Of a stretch of 64,000 bases of DNA, positions 1 through 9,279 are shown one piece after another. The number at the start of each line of letters is the position of its first letter. Within the stretch, counting starts at the first letter, position 1. Source of the DNA: Rhodospirillum sp047263945 (GTDB taxonomy: Bacteria > Pseudomonadota > Alphaproteobacteria > Rhodospirillales > Rhodospirillaceae); contig NZ_JBLAVB010000003.1 of NCBI RefSeq assembly GCF_047263945.1, forward strand, positions 186,001-250,000, given 5' to 3'. Below the pieces are notes generated by a model. It was not told where the DNA came from, did no database searches, and saw only the letters and a list, made by a program, of their open reading frames with translations. Both the position numbers and the translations under genes were made by a program.

Positions 1-86
1 ATGAGCGTCACCCGTGCGCCGCCCTTGGCCAGGAAAAAGGCCGAGGCGGTTCCCATCAAACCGCCGCCCAGAATGATCGTATCCAT
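1..86 (-). CDS. FAD-dependent oxidoreductase (DAO type), N-terminal fragment cut by the window edge
   Basis: Only the first 28 codons are present. The reverse strand from the ATG at 86 reads MDTIILGGGLMGTASAFFLA followed by KGGARVTL, an N-terminal Rossmann dinucleotide-binding motif (GGGLMGTA). This is typical of D-amino-acid-oxidase-like or glycine-oxidase-like flavoproteins. It runs divergently from the hyuAB-[2Fe-2S]-FAD/NAD operon. Opine oxidase and hydrogen cyanide synthase type enzymes consist of a [2Fe-2S] subunit, an FAD/NAD subunit and a DAO-type FAD subunit. The first two are encoded at 4461-6127, so this gene is a good candidate for the third; that pairing is inference. The rest of the gene lies outside the window. 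Confidence 0.75.
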   Translation of the reverse strand, partial: MDTIILGGGLMGTASAFFLAKGGARVTL

Positions 87-377
87 CGCGTTTATCTCAT
101 GCCTCCGTTCCACCCAGGCTCCGTTCCACCCAGACTCAAGGATGGAGTTCCGGCTGTCAAAGTCGGGAAAGGGACCATGCTATAAGTCCAACCTATGGAG
201 CGACCCATGCGCGTCCGCTTTCCCGCTTGCGCAGGAATGATGGAAAATAGGTTTTCCGCATCCCTCTGAGCGGTCTCTTTCATAAGTTAGGGTTATGGGG
301 ACGCGTGGAAAGCGACTTGGACGCCGTTCCGGTTCCATGAAAGTCTTCGTGAAAGGCATCTTTTGCGAGGATACACA
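87..377. promoter_or_regulatory. Divergent intergenic region between the FAD oxidase and hyuA, with a tandem 15-bp repeat
   Basis: This 291-bp gap separates two divergent genes and must carry both promoters. CTCCGTTCCACCCAG occurs twice in direct tandem at 103-117 and 119-133, a period of 16 bases, close to the oxidase start codon. Such a repeat could be a regulator-binding site or a replication-slippage duplication. No clear sigma-70 hexamers were recognised. A Shine-Dalgarno GAGG at 367-370 precedes the hyuA ATG. Confidence 0.4.
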
Positions 378-2432
378 ATGGACGGTATGGGCAGAGTGTC
401 GAGCGATTGGAAGATCGGCGTCGACATCGGAGGCACCTTCATGGATTTCTGCGCGTTGGAGACCCGGACGGGGCGGGTGGCCTCCCTCAAGGTTCTGACG
501 ACACCGGATGATCCCGGCGCGGAATTGGTGACAGGCCTTGGGCTCCTGGCCGAGCGGGAGGGCCTGGACCCCACCGCGATCCACCGCTTTGTCCATGGCA
601 CCACCGTGGGGATCAATACGATCATCCAGCGCAAGGGGGCCAAGATGGCTTTGGTCACCAATGCCGGGTTCGAGGATGTGATCGAATTGGCGCGGTTGCG
701 CATGCCGGAGATGTATTCCCTCTTCTGTCACCGGCCAGAGCCCCTGGTGCCGCGCGACTTGATCTTCGGCATTCCGGTCCGCATGCGCGCCGATGGCCGG
801 GAAACCCAGGCGCCGGATCTGGCGGTCTTGGCCGACTGTGTCGCCCAGGCTCAGGCCAGTGGGGTGGAGGGGATCATCATCGCCCTGTTGCACAGTTGGC
901 GAGACCCGACCCACGAAATGGCGGTGAAGGCGGAGATCAACCGACTGGCCCCGGAGCTGTTCGTCTTTGGTTCGGCAGAGGTCTGGCCTGTCGTGCGAGA
1001 ATACGAGCGGACGTCGACGGCCATCCTGAACGGCTATGTCCATCCCCGGGTCTCGGGCTATCTGGAAGCGCTGGAAGTCCGGCTGGTAGATCAAGGCGTT
1101 CCGGCCCGGGCGCTGTTGACCAAGTCCAACGGCGGCTTGATGAACGCTGTGGAGGGGCGCCGAGACTGCGTGTCGATGCTGCTGTCCGGTACGGCGTCGG
1201 GTGTGATCGGCGCGGCCTATCTGGCCCGTCAGGCCGGGGAAAACCGCGTCCTCACCCTCGATATCGGCGGGACCTCGGCGGACTTCGCGTTGATTATCGA
1301 TGGGACACCCCAGTTCGGCTCCGGCGAGTTGATCGGCGAGTTCCCCTTGCACATTCCCTCGGTTTCGGTCAGCTCCATCGGGATCGGCGGGGGCTCCATC
1401 GCCTCGGTGGACGGGCAGGGGGTTCTGCGCGTCGGCCCGGAGTCCGCTGGCTCCGTGCCCGGTCCGGCCTGTTATGGGCGTGGTGGCACGCGGGCCACGG
1501 TGACCGATGCCATGGTGGTCTGCGGGTGGTTGGGGCATAGCGATATGGCCTATGGTCAACTCACCATTGACCGTGATCAAGCCTGGGCAGTGGTGAGCCC
1601 TTTGGCCGCACAGGTGGGCCGGAGTGTCGAGGACACGGCCCAGGCGATCCTCGACGTTGCCGTTTCCGAAATGTTCGTGGAGGTAGAGAAACTGGCCTCC
1701 CGCGCCGGGGTGGATCCCCGGGACTTCACCCTGATGCCTTTCGGTGGCGGTGGCCCCATGTTGGGGGCTTTCCTGGCCCGGGACCTGGGATTGCGCCGGG
1801 TGCTTGCCCCCCGTTGGCCGGGGGTGGTCTCGGCCCTGGGGGGGCTGGTGGCCGAGATGCGCGGGGACTTTATCCGCACGGTCTATGCCGACTTCTCCCC
1901 CGAGACCCTTCCCGCCCTGACCAAAGCCTGTCTGAACCTGGCCGAGGAAGGCCGGTCCTGGGTGGCCGCACAAGGCCATGCGGGCGCAGTGGATCTGCGG
2001 TTCTCCCTGGATATGCGTTATGCCGGGCAGAGTTATGAGATCGATGTTCCCATTCACCCCGATTGGTTGGCCACGCCCGAGCGCATCACCGAAGCGTTCC
2101 ATGCCGGCCACCGCCAGCGGTACGACTTCGATGATCCAAAGGGACGGCTGGAAGTCGTGAATCTCCGCCTGTCGGCCATCGGCTTGGGCGCCCCGGTGAC
2201 CTTCCCCGAGGCGGAGGAGCGGTCCGGCGCCTGGGTCGAGGGGCGGGAGATTCCCGTCTATGTGAGGGGAGAGCGAATGATCCCCCTGTATGACCGGGAG
2301 GTTTTCAGTCCGGGCGTGGTCTTCGAGGGGCCCGCCGTGGTCGCCCAGTCCGATACCACCTTCGCCATTCCCGAAGGCGCGACGGCTCGGGTTGATCGGT
2401 ACCTCAACATTCACCTGACCTTTGCGGAGTGA
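378..2432 (+). CDS. hyuA: Hydantoinase/oxoprolinase subunit A
   Basis: The 684-residue product matches the HyuA/5-oxoprolinase N-half family, which opens cyclic amide rings (hydantoins, 5-oxoproline) with ATP together with a HyuB partner. The N-terminus has the actin-like phosphate motif VDIGGTFMDF (residues about 15-24), and the second phosphate motif LDIGGTSADF lies near residue 293. Glycine-rich stretches (GIGGGSIA, PFGGGGPM) follow. The frame is open upstream to a TTG at 363, but the ATG at 378 has a GAGG seven bases upstream and is preferred. hyuB starts four bases after the stop. The substrate cannot be told from sequence; acetone carboxylase beta and N-methylhydantoinase share the fold. 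Confidence 0.9.
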   Translation: MDGMGRVSSDWKIGVDIGGTFMDFCALETRTGRVASLKVLTTPDDPGAELVTGLGLLAEREGLDPTAIHRFVHGTTVGINTIIQRKGAKMALVTNAGFEDVIELARLRMPEMYSLFCHRPEPLVPRDLIFGIPVRMRADGRETQAPDLAVLADCVAQAQASGVEGIIIALLHSWRDPTHEMAVKAEINRLAPELFVFGSAEVWPVVREYERTSTAILNGYVHPRVSGYLEALEVRLVDQGVPARALLTKSNGGLMNAVEGRRDCVSMLLSGTASGVIGAAYLARQAGENRVLTLDIGGTSADFALIIDGTPQFGSGELIGEFPLHIPSVSVSSIGIGGGSIASVDGQGVLRVGPESAGSVPGPACYGRGGTRATVTDAMVVCGWLGHSDMAYGQLTIDRDQAWAVVSPLAAQVGRSVEDTAQAILDVAVSEMFVEVEKLASRAGVDPRDFTLMPFGGGGPMLGAFLARDLGLRRVLAPRWPGVVSALGGLVAEMRGDFIRTVYADFSPETLPALTKACLNLAEEGRSWVAAQGHAGAVDLRFSLDMRYAGQSYEIDVPIHPDWLATPERITEAFHAGHRQRYDFDDPKGRLEVVNLRLSAIGLGAPVTFPEAEERSGAWVEGREIPVYVRGERMIPLYDREVFSPGVVFEGPAVVAQSDTTFAIPEGATARVDRYLNIHLTFAE

Positions 2433-2436
2433 TCCC

Positions 2437-4464
2437 ATGTTCGACAAAATGACCCTCCGGGTTCTGGCGAACCATGCCCGGGGCGCGGCCGAGACCATGG
2501 CCCATACCCTCCAGCGCACCGCCCATTCGGCTTTTATCAAGGAAACGCAGGATTTTACCGTCATGCTCATGGACCGCGCCGGGGATACCTTCGCGGTGCC
2601 CATGGAACAGGGCGCGACCTGGTATCCGGGCATGGCCTGGGGCGGCGTGCTGGAGATGATCGACGACTATCGACCGGGGGATATCTGTTTCACCAACGAT
2701 CCCTATTCGGGCTATGTCGCCACCCATGCCCCGGACACTCACCTGTGGAAGCCCGTGTTCGTCGACGACGACATCGTCGCCTGGACCGGCGGCCATATCC
2801 ACAACACCGACATGGGGGGCGCCGTTCCGGCCTCCCTTTCCCGCTCCCTGACGGAGATCCACCAGGAAGGGATCCGCTTCCCGCCCATGAAGCTGGCCCC
2901 CGAGGGCCGCTTTGACGAGACCATCCTGCGCGTCATGACGACCAATGTGCGCAAGCCCGATCTGAACCTGGGCGATATCAAGGCCCTCGTCGGTGCCCTG
3001 AATACGGGCGAGCGGAAAGTCCTCGCCATGGTCGAGCGCTTTGGCAAGCGGGGGTTCATCGACGGGGTGGCGGCGCTCATGGACCATGGCGAGGCCCAGG
3101 CCCGCGATGTCCTGCGGTCCATTCCCGATGGCCGCTACGTCTTCGCGGATTACGCCGACGAGGATTCCGACGAGGGAAACCCCTGCCGCCTGAAATTGAC
3201 ACTGACCATTCGGGATAACGAGGCGGTCCTGGACTTCACCGGATCCGACCCCCAACTCGGCAGTTCCTTGAATGCGCCGACCGGCGGCAATCCCCGCCAT
3301 ACGATCCTGTTGGTGGGGATCTATTATGTTCTCTACACCCTCAATCCCCAGATCACCTTGAACACGGGGATAACCCGGCCCTTCACCTGTATCGCGCCGG
3401 AAGGAACCGTTCTCAATCCCGTTTCGCCTGCGGCGGTGGGAATGCGCTCCTTGACCTGCGCCCGGTTGCGTTCGGTGATCTTTGGCGCCTTCTCCCAGGC
3501 GATTCCAGAGCGCATGCCTGCGGCGCCCGCAGGCAACAATTGCATCGTCAATGTCATGACTCGTGACGAACGGACTCAAAAGACGGTGATCGCCGCCGTA
3601 AACCCCGTCGTTGGCGGGGGGGGAGGCATGCCGGACCGGGACGGCACCAACGGCTCCGGCGCGGATGCGGCCTATCTCATGAACACGCCCATTGAGATCA
3701 CCGAGGCGGAGGTGCCGCTGGAGTTCGTGAAATATGGGTTGGCCCGGGATTCCGGTGGTCCTGGCCGCTGGCGGGGTGGGCTGGCGACGGAGATGGCCTT
3801 CCGGGTTTTCGCCCCGGATAGCCGGATCACCGCCCGCAACCGGGACCGCTCCAAGTTTCGTCCCTGGGGAGTACTTGGGGGGCGGGCCGCCGGATTGGCC
3901 GATATGGTGGTTAATCCGGGCGAGGCGGGAGAGCGTCGCATGGGCAGCAAGGACACGGCCATTCTCGGACCAGGGGACGTCTTGTCGCTTCGCTCCGCCG
4001 GAGGCGGAGGGCGCGGTGATCCCATGGACCGGGAACCCTGGCGGGTCGCCCAGGATGTGCGCCGGGGGTATGTGTCGCTGGTGGAAGCCGAAAGGTCCTA
4101 TGGCGTGGTGCTGCGAGAGGGTGAGGTGGATGTCGCGGCGACGGAGGCTCTGCGACGCAAGGCTGTCCGTCTGGAGGGGCATTTCCACTACGGCCCCGAA
4201 CGCGAGGCCTATCAAAGCCAATGGACGGACGAGGCCTATGATGTCCTGACGGAGATCCTTGCGGATCTGCCCGTGCACTGGCGCTTCTTCACCAAGACCG
4301 AGATTTTCCGCCGCATGGACGGACGGCGTGGTGTGGATGACCTGCTGTTGGCCTTCGAGGAGGTCTGTGCCCGTTTTCCCGAGCTTCCCGCACCTCCCGC
4401 ACCTCCCGCGCCCCCCACGCCGGTGCCCGCCGGTCGCGCTGTCGTCAGGGGGGCCGCCGAATGA
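2437..4464 (+). CDS. hyuB: Hydantoinase/oxoprolinase subunit B
   Basis: The product is 675 residues and matches the HyuB/hydantoinase B family, the catalytic partner of HyuA. Recognisable stretches are the N-terminal KMTLRVLANHARGAAETMA region, the THAPDTHLW and GHIHNTDMGG histidine/aspartate segments (about residues 90-130), and a glycine-rich VVGGGGGMPDRDG loop near residue 390. The ATG at 2437 lies seven bases after GGAG and four bases past the hyuA stop, so the subunits are co-expressed. The C-terminal tail is proline-rich (PAPPAPPAPPTP) and probably disordered. Its stop overlaps the start of the following [2Fe-2S] gene (ATGA). Confidence 0.9.
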   Translation: MFDKMTLRVLANHARGAAETMAHTLQRTAHSAFIKETQDFTVMLMDRAGDTFAVPMEQGATWYPGMAWGGVLEMIDDYRPGDICFTNDPYSGYVATHAPDTHLWKPVFVDDDIVAWTGGHIHNTDMGGAVPASLSRSLTEIHQEGIRFPPMKLAPEGRFDETILRVMTTNVRKPDLNLGDIKALVGALNTGERKVLAMVERFGKRGFIDGVAALMDHGEAQARDVLRSIPDGRYVFADYADEDSDEGNPCRLKLTLTIRDNEAVLDFTGSDPQLGSSLNAPTGGNPRHTILLVGIYYVLYTLNPQITLNTGITRPFTCIAPEGTVLNPVSPAAVGMRSLTCARLRSVIFGAFSQAIPERMPAAPAGNNCIVNVMTRDERTQKTVIAAVNPVVGGGGGMPDRDGTNGSGADAAYLMNTPIEITEAEVPLEFVKYGLARDSGGPGRWRGGLATEMAFRVFAPDSRITARNRDRSKFRPWGVLGGRAAGLADMVVNPGEAGERRMGSKDTAILGPGDVLSLRSAGGGGRGDPMDREPWRVAQDVRRGYVSLVEAERSYGVVLREGEVDVAATEALRRKAVRLEGHFHYGPEREAYQSQWTDEAYDVLTEILADLPVHWRFFTKTEIFRRMDGRRGVDDLLLAFEEVCARFPELPAPPAPPAPPTPVPAGRAVVRGAAE

Positions 4465-4766
4465 TGGCGAAGGGGGGACGATTGGTTCGCTTGGCCGAAG
4501 CGGTCCGCTCTCCGGTCGCGTTCTGTCTCGACGGGGTCCCTTTGCGGGCGCTGGAGGGGGACACGGTGCTGACGGCGATTCTGCTGTCGGCCAAAGCCCT
4601 GCGCGACGCGGAGTTCGGCCCCGAGCAAAGGGCGGGGTTCTGCCTGATGGGGGCCTGCCAGGACTGCTGGGTCTGGCAGGAGGACGGCTCCCGCCTGCGG
4701 GCCTGTTCTACCCCCATCGCCCCTGACATGCGCCTGCTGACGGCCCCGCCGGAGAGCTGGCCATGA
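4461..4766 (+). CDS. (2Fe-2S)-binding protein, opine/sarcosine oxidase alpha-N type
   Basis: This 101-residue protein has a ferredoxin-like [2Fe-2S] fold with cysteines C61, C66, C69 and C82 (C-x4-C-x2-C-x12-C). The same arrangement occurs in the small HcnA/OoxA-type subunits and in the N-terminus of sarcosine oxidase alpha. It overlaps hyuB by ATGA and the next flavoprotein gene by ATGA, so translation is coupled. The likely role is electron transfer within a membrane-associated amino-acid or opine dehydrogenase. The physical partner is inferred from gene order. Confidence 0.85.
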   Translation: MMAKGGRLVRLAEAVRSPVAFCLDGVPLRALEGDTVLTAILLSAKALRDAEFGPEQRAGFCLMGACQDCWVWQEDGSRLRACSTPIAPDMRLLTAPPESWP

Positions 4767-6127
4767 CCCGGGTTCTGATCGTTGGCGCGGGTCCCGCCGG
4801 TATCCGCGCCGCCCAGACCCTGGTCGCCGCAGGGCTCCGCCCCGTAGTGGTGGACGAAGGTGCCCGGGCGGGGGGGCAGATTTACCGCCGCCCGCCGGAA
4901 AGCTTCACCCGCTCCCCGAAAACCCTCTATGGCAGTGAAGCGGGAAAGGCCAGCAGTCTCCACGCCTGCTTTGACGGCCTCTTGGCCGAAGGGGCCGTCG
5001 AGTACCGCCCCCGAAGCTCGGTCGTCGCCTTGCGGGATGGGGCCGCCCATGTGCTGACGGAGGGGCGGATCAGCCGCGCCCCCTACGACGCGCTCATCCT
5101 GGCGACGGGGGCAATGGATCGGGTCATTCCCGTTCCAGGGTGGGAGGCGCCGGGCGTCTACACCCTGGGAGCGGCCCAGATCGCCTTGAAGGCCCAGGCG
5201 GTGGCCTTCGGGCGGAGGATTGTGCTTGCGGGGTCGGGGCCGTTGCTCACCCTGCTGGCCCACCAGTTGCGGAAAGCCGGAGCCGGGGTTGTGGCGGTGT
5301 TGGATACCGCGTCCCTGACGCGACAGCTGCGGGGACTGCCCCATATGCTGTCGCGCCCGCTCGTGACGGTGCGGGGGATGGGGATGCGGATGGGGTTGGG
5401 GGGATGTTACCAAGCGGGCGTGACCTTGGAACGGATTGAGAGCGACGGTCAGGGCCCGGTGGCACTCCATTGGCGGGACCGGCGGGGGGCGGTTCAGGTG
5501 ACCCCTTGCGATACGGTCGCTCTCGGCTGGCACTTGAGGGCGGAAACCCATTTGGCGGACTTGGCGGGGGTGGCCTTCGATTACGATGCCGCCTGGGCGC
5601 AGTGGTTGCCCCGGGTGGACCACATGGGCCGGGCCGGGCCGGGCCTCTATCTCGCCGGGGATGGGGTGCGGATTCTGGGCGCCGATGGTGCGGAGGTCGC
5701 CGGGCGTCTGGCCGCCTCGGCTTGTCTGCGGGACCTGGGGTTGGTGGCTCCAGAGCCTGGGCGGGATGTCCGCCGTCTCTCGCGCATGGCGCGCTTCTCC
5801 CATGGGGTGTCCCGGGCCTTTCCTTGGCCTGCGGATCAGGTGCGCGCCCTCCCCGATGGGGCGGTGGTCTGCCGATGCGAGGGGATCACGGCTGGAGAGC
5901 TGCGAGCCGCCATCCCCCTGGGAGGGGCCGAGGTCAACCGCGTGAAATCCCTGTCCCGGGTGGGAATGGGACGCTGTCAGGGGCGGTATTGCCAATTGGC
6001 CGGGGCTGAATTGATTGGGGCGGCGGTGGGGATGTCTCCCGTTGCGGTTGGTCGCCCCCGATGTCAGCCGCCCGTGCGTCCGGTTCCCATGGGGGCCTAT
6101 CAGGAAGACGCGTCGCCCATGCTTTAG
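4763..6127 (+). CDS. NAD(P)/FAD-dependent oxidoreductase with C-terminal BFD-like [2Fe-2S] domain
   Basis: This 454-residue flavoprotein has an FAD Rossmann motif VLIVGAGPAGIRAAQTL (residues 4-20), a central ATGAMDRVIPVPGWEAPGVY segment, and a second nucleotide-binding motif near IVLAGSGPLLTLLAHQL. The C-terminal domain carries C370-x-C372 and C405-x4-C410, the pattern of BFD-like [2Fe-2S] domains in HcnB/OoxA-type subunits. It overlaps the upstream [2Fe-2S] gene by four bases. In known systems this subunit works with a small [2Fe-2S] protein and a DAO-type FAD subunit, for which the divergent gene at 1-86 is a candidate. The link to HyuAB suggests oxidation of an amino acid or opine released from a cyclic amide; this is inference. 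Confidence 0.85.
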   Translation: MTRVLIVGAGPAGIRAAQTLVAAGLRPVVVDEGARAGGQIYRRPPESFTRSPKTLYGSEAGKASSLHACFDGLLAEGAVEYRPRSSVVALRDGAAHVLTEGRISRAPYDALILATGAMDRVIPVPGWEAPGVYTLGAAQIALKAQAVAFGRRIVLAGSGPLLTLLAHQLRKAGAGVVAVLDTASLTRQLRGLPHMLSRPLVTVRGMGMRMGLGGCYQAGVTLERIESDGQGPVALHWRDRRGAVQVTPCDTVALGWHLRAETHLADLAGVAFDYDAAWAQWLPRVDHMGRAGPGLYLAGDGVRILGADGAEVAGRLAASACLRDLGLVAPEPGRDVRRLSRMARFSHGVSRAFPWPADQVRALPDGAVVCRCEGITAGELRAAIPLGGAEVNRVKSLSRVGMGRCQGRYCQLAGAELIGAAVGMSPVAVGRPRCQPPVRPVPMGAYQEDASPML

Positions 6128-6188
6128 ATTTAGAGTGCCTTCGAGGCCAATTGGCGGAAAATGCCGCCAAACGCCCATTTTTTAGCCT

Positions 6189-6218
6189 GGGGTCTGGGGC
6201 CTTTCGATCCCAGACCCC
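6189..6218. repeat. 10-bp perfect palindrome (CTGGGG family)
   Basis: GGGGTCTGGG (6189-6198) and CCCAGACCCC (6209-6218) form a perfect stem around a 10-base loop. It lies between convergent genes, so it could end transcription from either side, but no T-run follows it. It shares the TCTGGGGC core with the much longer palindrome at 13787-13843, which suggests one dispersed intergenic repeat family. Confidence 0.6.
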
Positions 6219-6317
6219 TCGCTCACCGCAGCTTGGCATGAGCCTGAAGTGCCTTCCGATGCTCATTTTCACGAATGACGATCTCGTCAGCCCGGAAGGC
6301 GCCGTTGCCTGTTGCGC

Positions 6318-7004
6318 TCACTGGATGGGCGATAGACGCTGGATGAATATTTCCTGATCCCGCTCACTCAGCCCGTCAAGCGCTGACCGAATAAAATCCT
6401 GTGTATCGGCTTGCTTGCCTAGGTCCACAAGAGACGCGGGTTCGATCAGCCACAGAAGCCGGACTTGACGCGCCAATAATCCGCGCGTCTCCCTGTCCAT
6501 ATAGGGCAATAAATGTAAACCCAACTTTACACGAACGGGAACATACCCAGGGACAACAGGTCCGGATAGCATGGATAAGCGGATTGCCTTCACGGCCCCT
6601 TGCATGTCTCCGGCTTCAACTTTCAACGCAGCCAAATTCCCCCATGCCACGGGTTGGGCTGGCAATAAGGCCAGAGACTGCTCGGTTGCGGCCATTGCTT
6701 TCGCCAAGATGGCGTCGCGGGCCTGATCTCCGCGAGGGAGGGATTCGGCCTGAACCAGCAACAGAACACTCCGGTCAGCCTCGCGCGCGCCCGTCATTTC
6801 CCATGCATTGGCTTCGTCAAGGGCCGTGGCGCCCTCGACCAGCTCCTGGGGCAAGATCGTCCTGTCCTCTCTCAGTCCGAAGATGGCTATGTCTCCGGGC
6901 AGCGACAAGTAGGCTGCGATCAGGCGTGGCACCCCCATAGTGATCAAAATAGCGCCAATGGAAAAGCCAAAGATGGCTGCTGGAAGCCGCCTGCTAATCG
7001 GCAT
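6318..7004 (-). CDS. Membrane-anchored protein of the exopolysaccharide cluster, function unknown
   Basis: The 228-residue product starts MPISRRLPAAIFGFSIGAI and continues with one hydrophobic segment (residues about 8-32). The rest is an alpha-helical, soluble-looking region (e.g. EQSLALLPAQPVAWGNLAAL) that may adopt a TPR-like fold in the periplasm. The chosen ATG at 7004 overlaps the end of the upstream BY-kinase gene by 11 bases. An upstream in-frame ATG at 7109 would overlap it further and has no supporting features. Co-transcription suggests a role in polysaccharide synthesis or export. No family was recognised. Confidence 0.65.
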   Translation of the reverse strand: MPISRRLPAAIFGFSIGAILITMGVPRLIAAYLSLPGDIAIFGLREDRTILPQELVEGATALDEANAWEMTGAREADRSVLLLVQAESLPRGDQARDAILAKAMAATEQSLALLPAQPVAWGNLAALKVEAGDMQGAVKAIRLSMLSGPVVPGYVPVRVKLGLHLLPYMDRETRGLLARQVRLLWLIEPASLVDLGKQADTQDFIRSALDGLSERDQEIFIQRLSPIQ

Positions 7005-9279
7005 AATAGCTCCTGTATTTTCCATAATACTGCCCGTAATCGCCATAGGCATAGCGCGCATGCTTCCTTTGATCAACCTGAGACAGCACAATGCCAGATA
7101 AGGGAACATTGGATTCCCGTAGCAGCTTCACACCGTTGCGCACGGCATCTCGAGGTGTGGCATTCCATCGGATGACATAAACAACATGGTCTGCAACGCG
7201 ACCAAGAACCCGCGCATCCGCTACAGCCAAAACAGGTGCCGTGTCGATGATGACGCGGTCATATTGATCGACCAAGTCCGACAGCATTCTTTCGGCATTC
7301 TCTTCACTGATCAAGTCAGCCATATTGTCTAAATGTCCGGCAGGCAGAAAATCCAGACCGGGAAAAACCTGCGGCAAAATCAAGTCTTTGGCCGATCTTA
7401 TGCCGGACAATACCTGTACCAGACCTTCTTCGTTGGGCTTGTCCAATGAGATATGCAGCTTGGGCCTATGGACGTCTCCGTCAATCAATAGAACCCGTTC
7501 GCCGGTCTTGGTGCACATCGCGGCAAGATTCAGGGCAATGAAGGATTTTCCTTCCTTCGGGGTTGAAGACGTGATGACGATGACCCGTGCCCCCGTTGGC
7601 CGACGCCGTTGGGTCGCACGCAGATCCAATCCAATCCGCAGTCCACGAATGGCATCGGCCCGCTGGGATCGAGGGCGATCCAGGGCTTCATGAAGTTCTG
7701 CTGCCTCGTTCCCCCGAAATTTGGGCACGAGAGTCAAGGTCGGCAAATGGGTGATGTCCTCCGCTTCGTCCGACGAGCGAATCATATTATCCAACTGGTC
7801 GAGGACGAAAACCAGCAGGATGCTGAACATCAAGGACAGCATGGTGACCATCAAGAGGATAATTCCGCGCCGCGGCGAGGAGGCCGTGGATGGCACCTGC
7901 GCAGGAGAGATGACCCGGGCATTGGCCCGAAAGACCCTTTCTTGATCTGCGCCACGCTTGAAGCGAGCAAGGAAAGCCTCGTACAGCTCGCGGCTGCTTT
8001 GTGCTTCCCGCTCCAACTCGCCCAGTCGAATTTCAGCTTCTCCGGCCTTGTCCACGTTGCCCTGGGCACTTCGAAGCGACGCCTCAAGGGAACTGACGGT
8101 GGCGGCAGCAAGCGCGACTTCATTCTGAATCGAGGCGCCGATCTTGGACATTTCCGCGCGAATCCTGCCGCGTATCTGGGCAAGATCGGAATTCAAGCCA
8201 ACCATGGTCGGGTGCCGGGAGCCATATTTGTTGGCGGCCTCACTGATCTCACGCAATAGATCCGTTTCCTGTTCGCGCAGGCGCTGGATAACCGGAGAAT
8301 CCTGAATTTCGCCGATGGATTCAATAGACCCGCCCCCACGAACAATGGCCTCGACCCTTTGTTGCCGGGCGCGGCTCTCGGCCAGATTGGCTCGGGCAAT
8401 GATCAGCCGGGAATTCAGCTCGGTCATCTCCTGGTCCATGATCGTCCCTTGGCGATCACTCCGCTTTTGCAAATCATTGGCTTGTCGATAAAGTTCGACC
8501 GCTGATTCGGCTGCGGCGACGTCACCGCGCAGGGTATCGAGTCGCTTGCCCAGCCAGTCGCTCACCTGTCTTGCTTCTTCCAGGCTCGCCTCCAGACGAT
8601 CGGTGACGTACTGATCGGCAACGGAATTCACGATTTTGGCCGATAGGTTTGGGTCGGCGCTGGTGAATTGGATCATCAGGATCTGCGACTGCCGTTCCAT
8701 ACGTACCTCAAGCTTGGATCGGAAAATCGTAAGCACCGTCCGGCGCAATGATTCCTCGTCCTTCAACTTGTCGGATGCGTCGCTAGATTGGTCTCCATCT
8801 TTGGATTGGTCGGTGAGATTGGCCAGAGCACCAATCCAACGCATGGGGTTGATCCAGCCGAGCAGTGCGACCAATCCAGGTTTTTCGCGCAAATTTGGGT
8901 TGAATTCCGGATATTGATCCAGTTTCAAGTCCTCGACCACCCGTTGGGCCAGCTTTGTCGATTTGACGATATGTGTCTGCGTCCGAATCGTCACGTCGCC
9001 CCACATGAGGCGATTATTGGTTTGTTGTATCGTTGGATCCGAGGCATCAGGGGCTTCGACCACGATGGTGGCCGAAGCAGTATACTTATTGGGGGTCTGT
9101 TGAAGAATTAAAACGGTAGGAATTAGGGACAGTAGCAAGCATGACAGGATAATTCCTTTACCACGCCAAATGATTCGCCATCCCCATCGAATGGTTTTCT
9201 GGAATTGTTCACGTTCAATTCCAGAAAGTAACCCTGGGGCTTGTGGTTGAGCTTCATTTGTTGGCATGCGAGGATCCAT
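6994..9279 (-). CDS. Polysaccharide co-polymerase/BY-kinase (GumC/Wzc-ExoP type)
   Basis: This 761-residue inner-membrane protein controls chain length and export of exopolysaccharide. A Wzz domain begins after an N-terminal membrane helix (residues about 38-60, GIILSCLLLSLIPTVLILQ). A long coiled-coil region follows, then a second membrane helix (GIILLMVTMLSLMFSILLVF). The cytoplasmic C-terminus is a bacterial tyrosine kinase: Walker A TPKEGKS near residue 575, Walker A' VLLIDGDVHRP, Walker B RVIIDTAPV near 678, and a tyrosine cluster (YAYGDYGQYYGKYRSYY) at the end as autophosphorylation sites. The Wza-type partner is at 11261-11893. A TATAAT on the minus strand at 9301-9306 may be its -10 box. 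Confidence 0.9.
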   Translation of the reverse strand: MDPRMPTNEAQPQAPGLLSGIEREQFQKTIRWGWRIIWRGKGIILSCLLLSLIPTVLILQQTPNKYTASATIVVEAPDASDPTIQQTNNRLMWGDVTIRTQTHIVKSTKLAQRVVEDLKLDQYPEFNPNLREKPGLVALLGWINPMRWIGALANLTDQSKDGDQSSDASDKLKDEESLRRTVLTIFRSKLEVRMERQSQILMIQFTSADPNLSAKIVNSVADQYVTDRLEASLEEARQVSDWLGKRLDTLRGDVAAAESAVELYRQANDLQKRSDRQGTIMDQEMTELNSRLIIARANLAESRARQQRVEAIVRGGGSIESIGEIQDSPVIQRLREQETDLLREISEAANKYGSRHPTMVGLNSDLAQIRGRIRAEMSKIGASIQNEVALAAATVSSLEASLRSAQGNVDKAGEAEIRLGELEREAQSSRELYEAFLARFKRGADQERVFRANARVISPAQVPSTASSPRRGIILLMVTMLSLMFSILLVFVLDQLDNMIRSSDEAEDITHLPTLTLVPKFRGNEAAELHEALDRPRSQRADAIRGLRIGLDLRATQRRRPTGARVIVITSSTPKEGKSFIALNLAAMCTKTGERVLLIDGDVHRPKLHISLDKPNEEGLVQVLSGIRSAKDLILPQVFPGLDFLPAGHLDNMADLISEENAERMLSDLVDQYDRVIIDTAPVLAVADARVLGRVADHVVYVIRWNATPRDAVRNGVKLLRESNVPLSGIVLSQVDQRKHARYAYGDYGQYYGKYRSYYAD

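Noticed and set aside
180..2633. 817-codon minus-strand open frame opposite hyuA
   Set aside because: It is antisense to a clear HyuA/HyuB operon, has Gly/His/Arg/Pro-rich low-complexity composition, and shows no domain. It is a by-product of high GC.
4445..6178. 577-codon minus-strand open frame opposite the FAD/NAD gene
   Set aside because: It mirrors a well-supported flavoprotein gene and has composition typical of antisense frames.
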